Below the pieces are notes generated by a model that was not told the DNA's origin, did no database searches, and saw only the letters and a list, made by a program, of their open reading frames with translations. A DNA stretch of 6,398 nt from Thermoleophilaceae bacterium (GTDB lineage Bacteria; Actinomycetota; Thermoleophilia; Solirubrobacterales; JACPNS01): positions 1 through 6,398 of the forward strand of contig JAEMRJ010000119.1 in NCBI GenBank assembly GCA_016463365.1, in the 5' to 3' direction. A program made the position numbers and the translations under genes. Numbering within the stretch: the first letter of the stretch is position 1; every line of letters starts with the position of its first letter. This document shows, piece by piece, positions 5,957 through 6,398 of this stretch.

Positions 5957-6398
5957 GTGCCTGAATCCACCCTCATAGATCGTTTCGCCCCGTCACCGAC
6001 CGGCCTGCTGCACATCGGCGGCGCCCGCACCGCGCTCTACAACTGGTTGCTCGCGCGCGGGAGCGGCGGCAGGATGATCCTGCGCATCGAAGACACCGAC
6101 CGCGAGCGCAGCACCAAAGAGAACGTCGACTTCATACTCGAGGCGCTCGACTGGCTCGGGATCGACTACGACGAGGGACCGATCTCCCAGGCCGCAGCCG
6201 AGCCGCTCCACCGCGAGGCGATCGCCACGCTGATCGAAGCCGGGCACGCCTACGAGTTCGAGGGTTCGATCCGCCTGAAGGTTCCGAACGAGGGCGAGAC
6301 GATCGTGCACGACGCGATCCGCGGCGACGTGAGCTTCCAGCATGAGAACATCGACGACTTCACGATCGCGCGCTCAGACGGCTCGCCGCTCTACAACC
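5957..6398 (+). CDS. gltX: Glutamyl-tRNA synthetase, N-terminal part (runs off the window)
   Basis: This class I synthetase activates glutamate with ATP and charges tRNA-Glu, or both tRNA-Glu and tRNA-Gln in species with the amidotransferase route. The window holds 147 codons. [22 protein letters not shown] (from residue 9) contains the HIGH-type signature (HIGG, 19-22) and the amino-acid-binding R9, A11 and S13. RIEDTD (43-48) is the next class motif, and IRGDVSF (121-127) and [15 protein letters not shown] (133-147) match the region leading into the second half of the catalytic domain. The KMSKS motif and anticodon-binding domain lie outside. Notably, only about five residues separate GHAY (96-99) from IRLKVP (105-110), where bacterial homologues usually carry roughly 40 more, including the zinc-binding cysteines of E. 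coli. The GTG start is chosen because it puts RFAPSPTG at residues 9-16. A glutamyl-Q tRNA-Asp synthetase is less likely, given the VHDAIRG-to-SPLYN region. Confidence 0.95.
   Translation, partial: MPESTLIDRFAPSPTGLLHIGGARTALYNWLLARGSGGRMILRIEDTDRERSTKENVDFILEALDWLGIDYDEGPISQAAAEPLHREAIATLIEAGHAYEFEGSIRLKVPNEGETIVHDAIRGDVSFQHENIDDFTIARSDGSPLYN

Overview
The window looks like chromosomal DNA from a high-GC actinobacterium. The evidence is the GC-rich coding sequence, a c-di-AMP riboswitch in front of a secreted cell-wall hydrolase, a DnaE1-type polymerase with an intact PHP domain, and start codons preceded by TANNNT hexamers rather than Shine-Dalgarno sequences. The secreted NlpC/P60-like protein and the short basic membrane protein feel most like the Thermoleophilia/Solirubrobacterales lineage. 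That placement is a judgement from memory, not a search result.

Layout: 1-196 is a leader carrying a ydaO/yuaA-type c-di-AMP riboswitch that ends just before a strong ribosome binding site. 197-814 encodes a secreted NlpC/P60-like hydrolase, closed by a clear intrinsic terminator (841-863). 906-1088 is a 60-residue single-pass membrane protein of unknown function. 1089-1159 holds overlapping palindromes and a -10-like TAGGAT immediately before dnaE. 1160-4678 is a full-length dnaE, the replicative DNA polymerase III alpha subunit, with all expected polymerase and PHP exonuclease residues. 4679-5064 lies between the convergent 3' ends of dnaE and nfo. It contains a hexanucleotide tandem repeat and four copies of a hairpin-forming palindrome arranged as two inverted pairs about a common centre. 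5065-5928 (minus strand) is nfo, endonuclease IV. It is divergent from gltX (5957 to the window end, partial), with only 28 bp between the two start codons.

The genes cover cell-wall remodelling under second-messenger control, chromosome replication with probable built-in proofreading, abasic-site repair and tRNA charging. They do not form one operon: terminator, convergent and divergent boundaries make nearly every gene its own unit. The points most worth following are the palindrome array at 4778-5045, the possible SD-sequestering switch around the riboswitch, and the missing insert in the gltX product.
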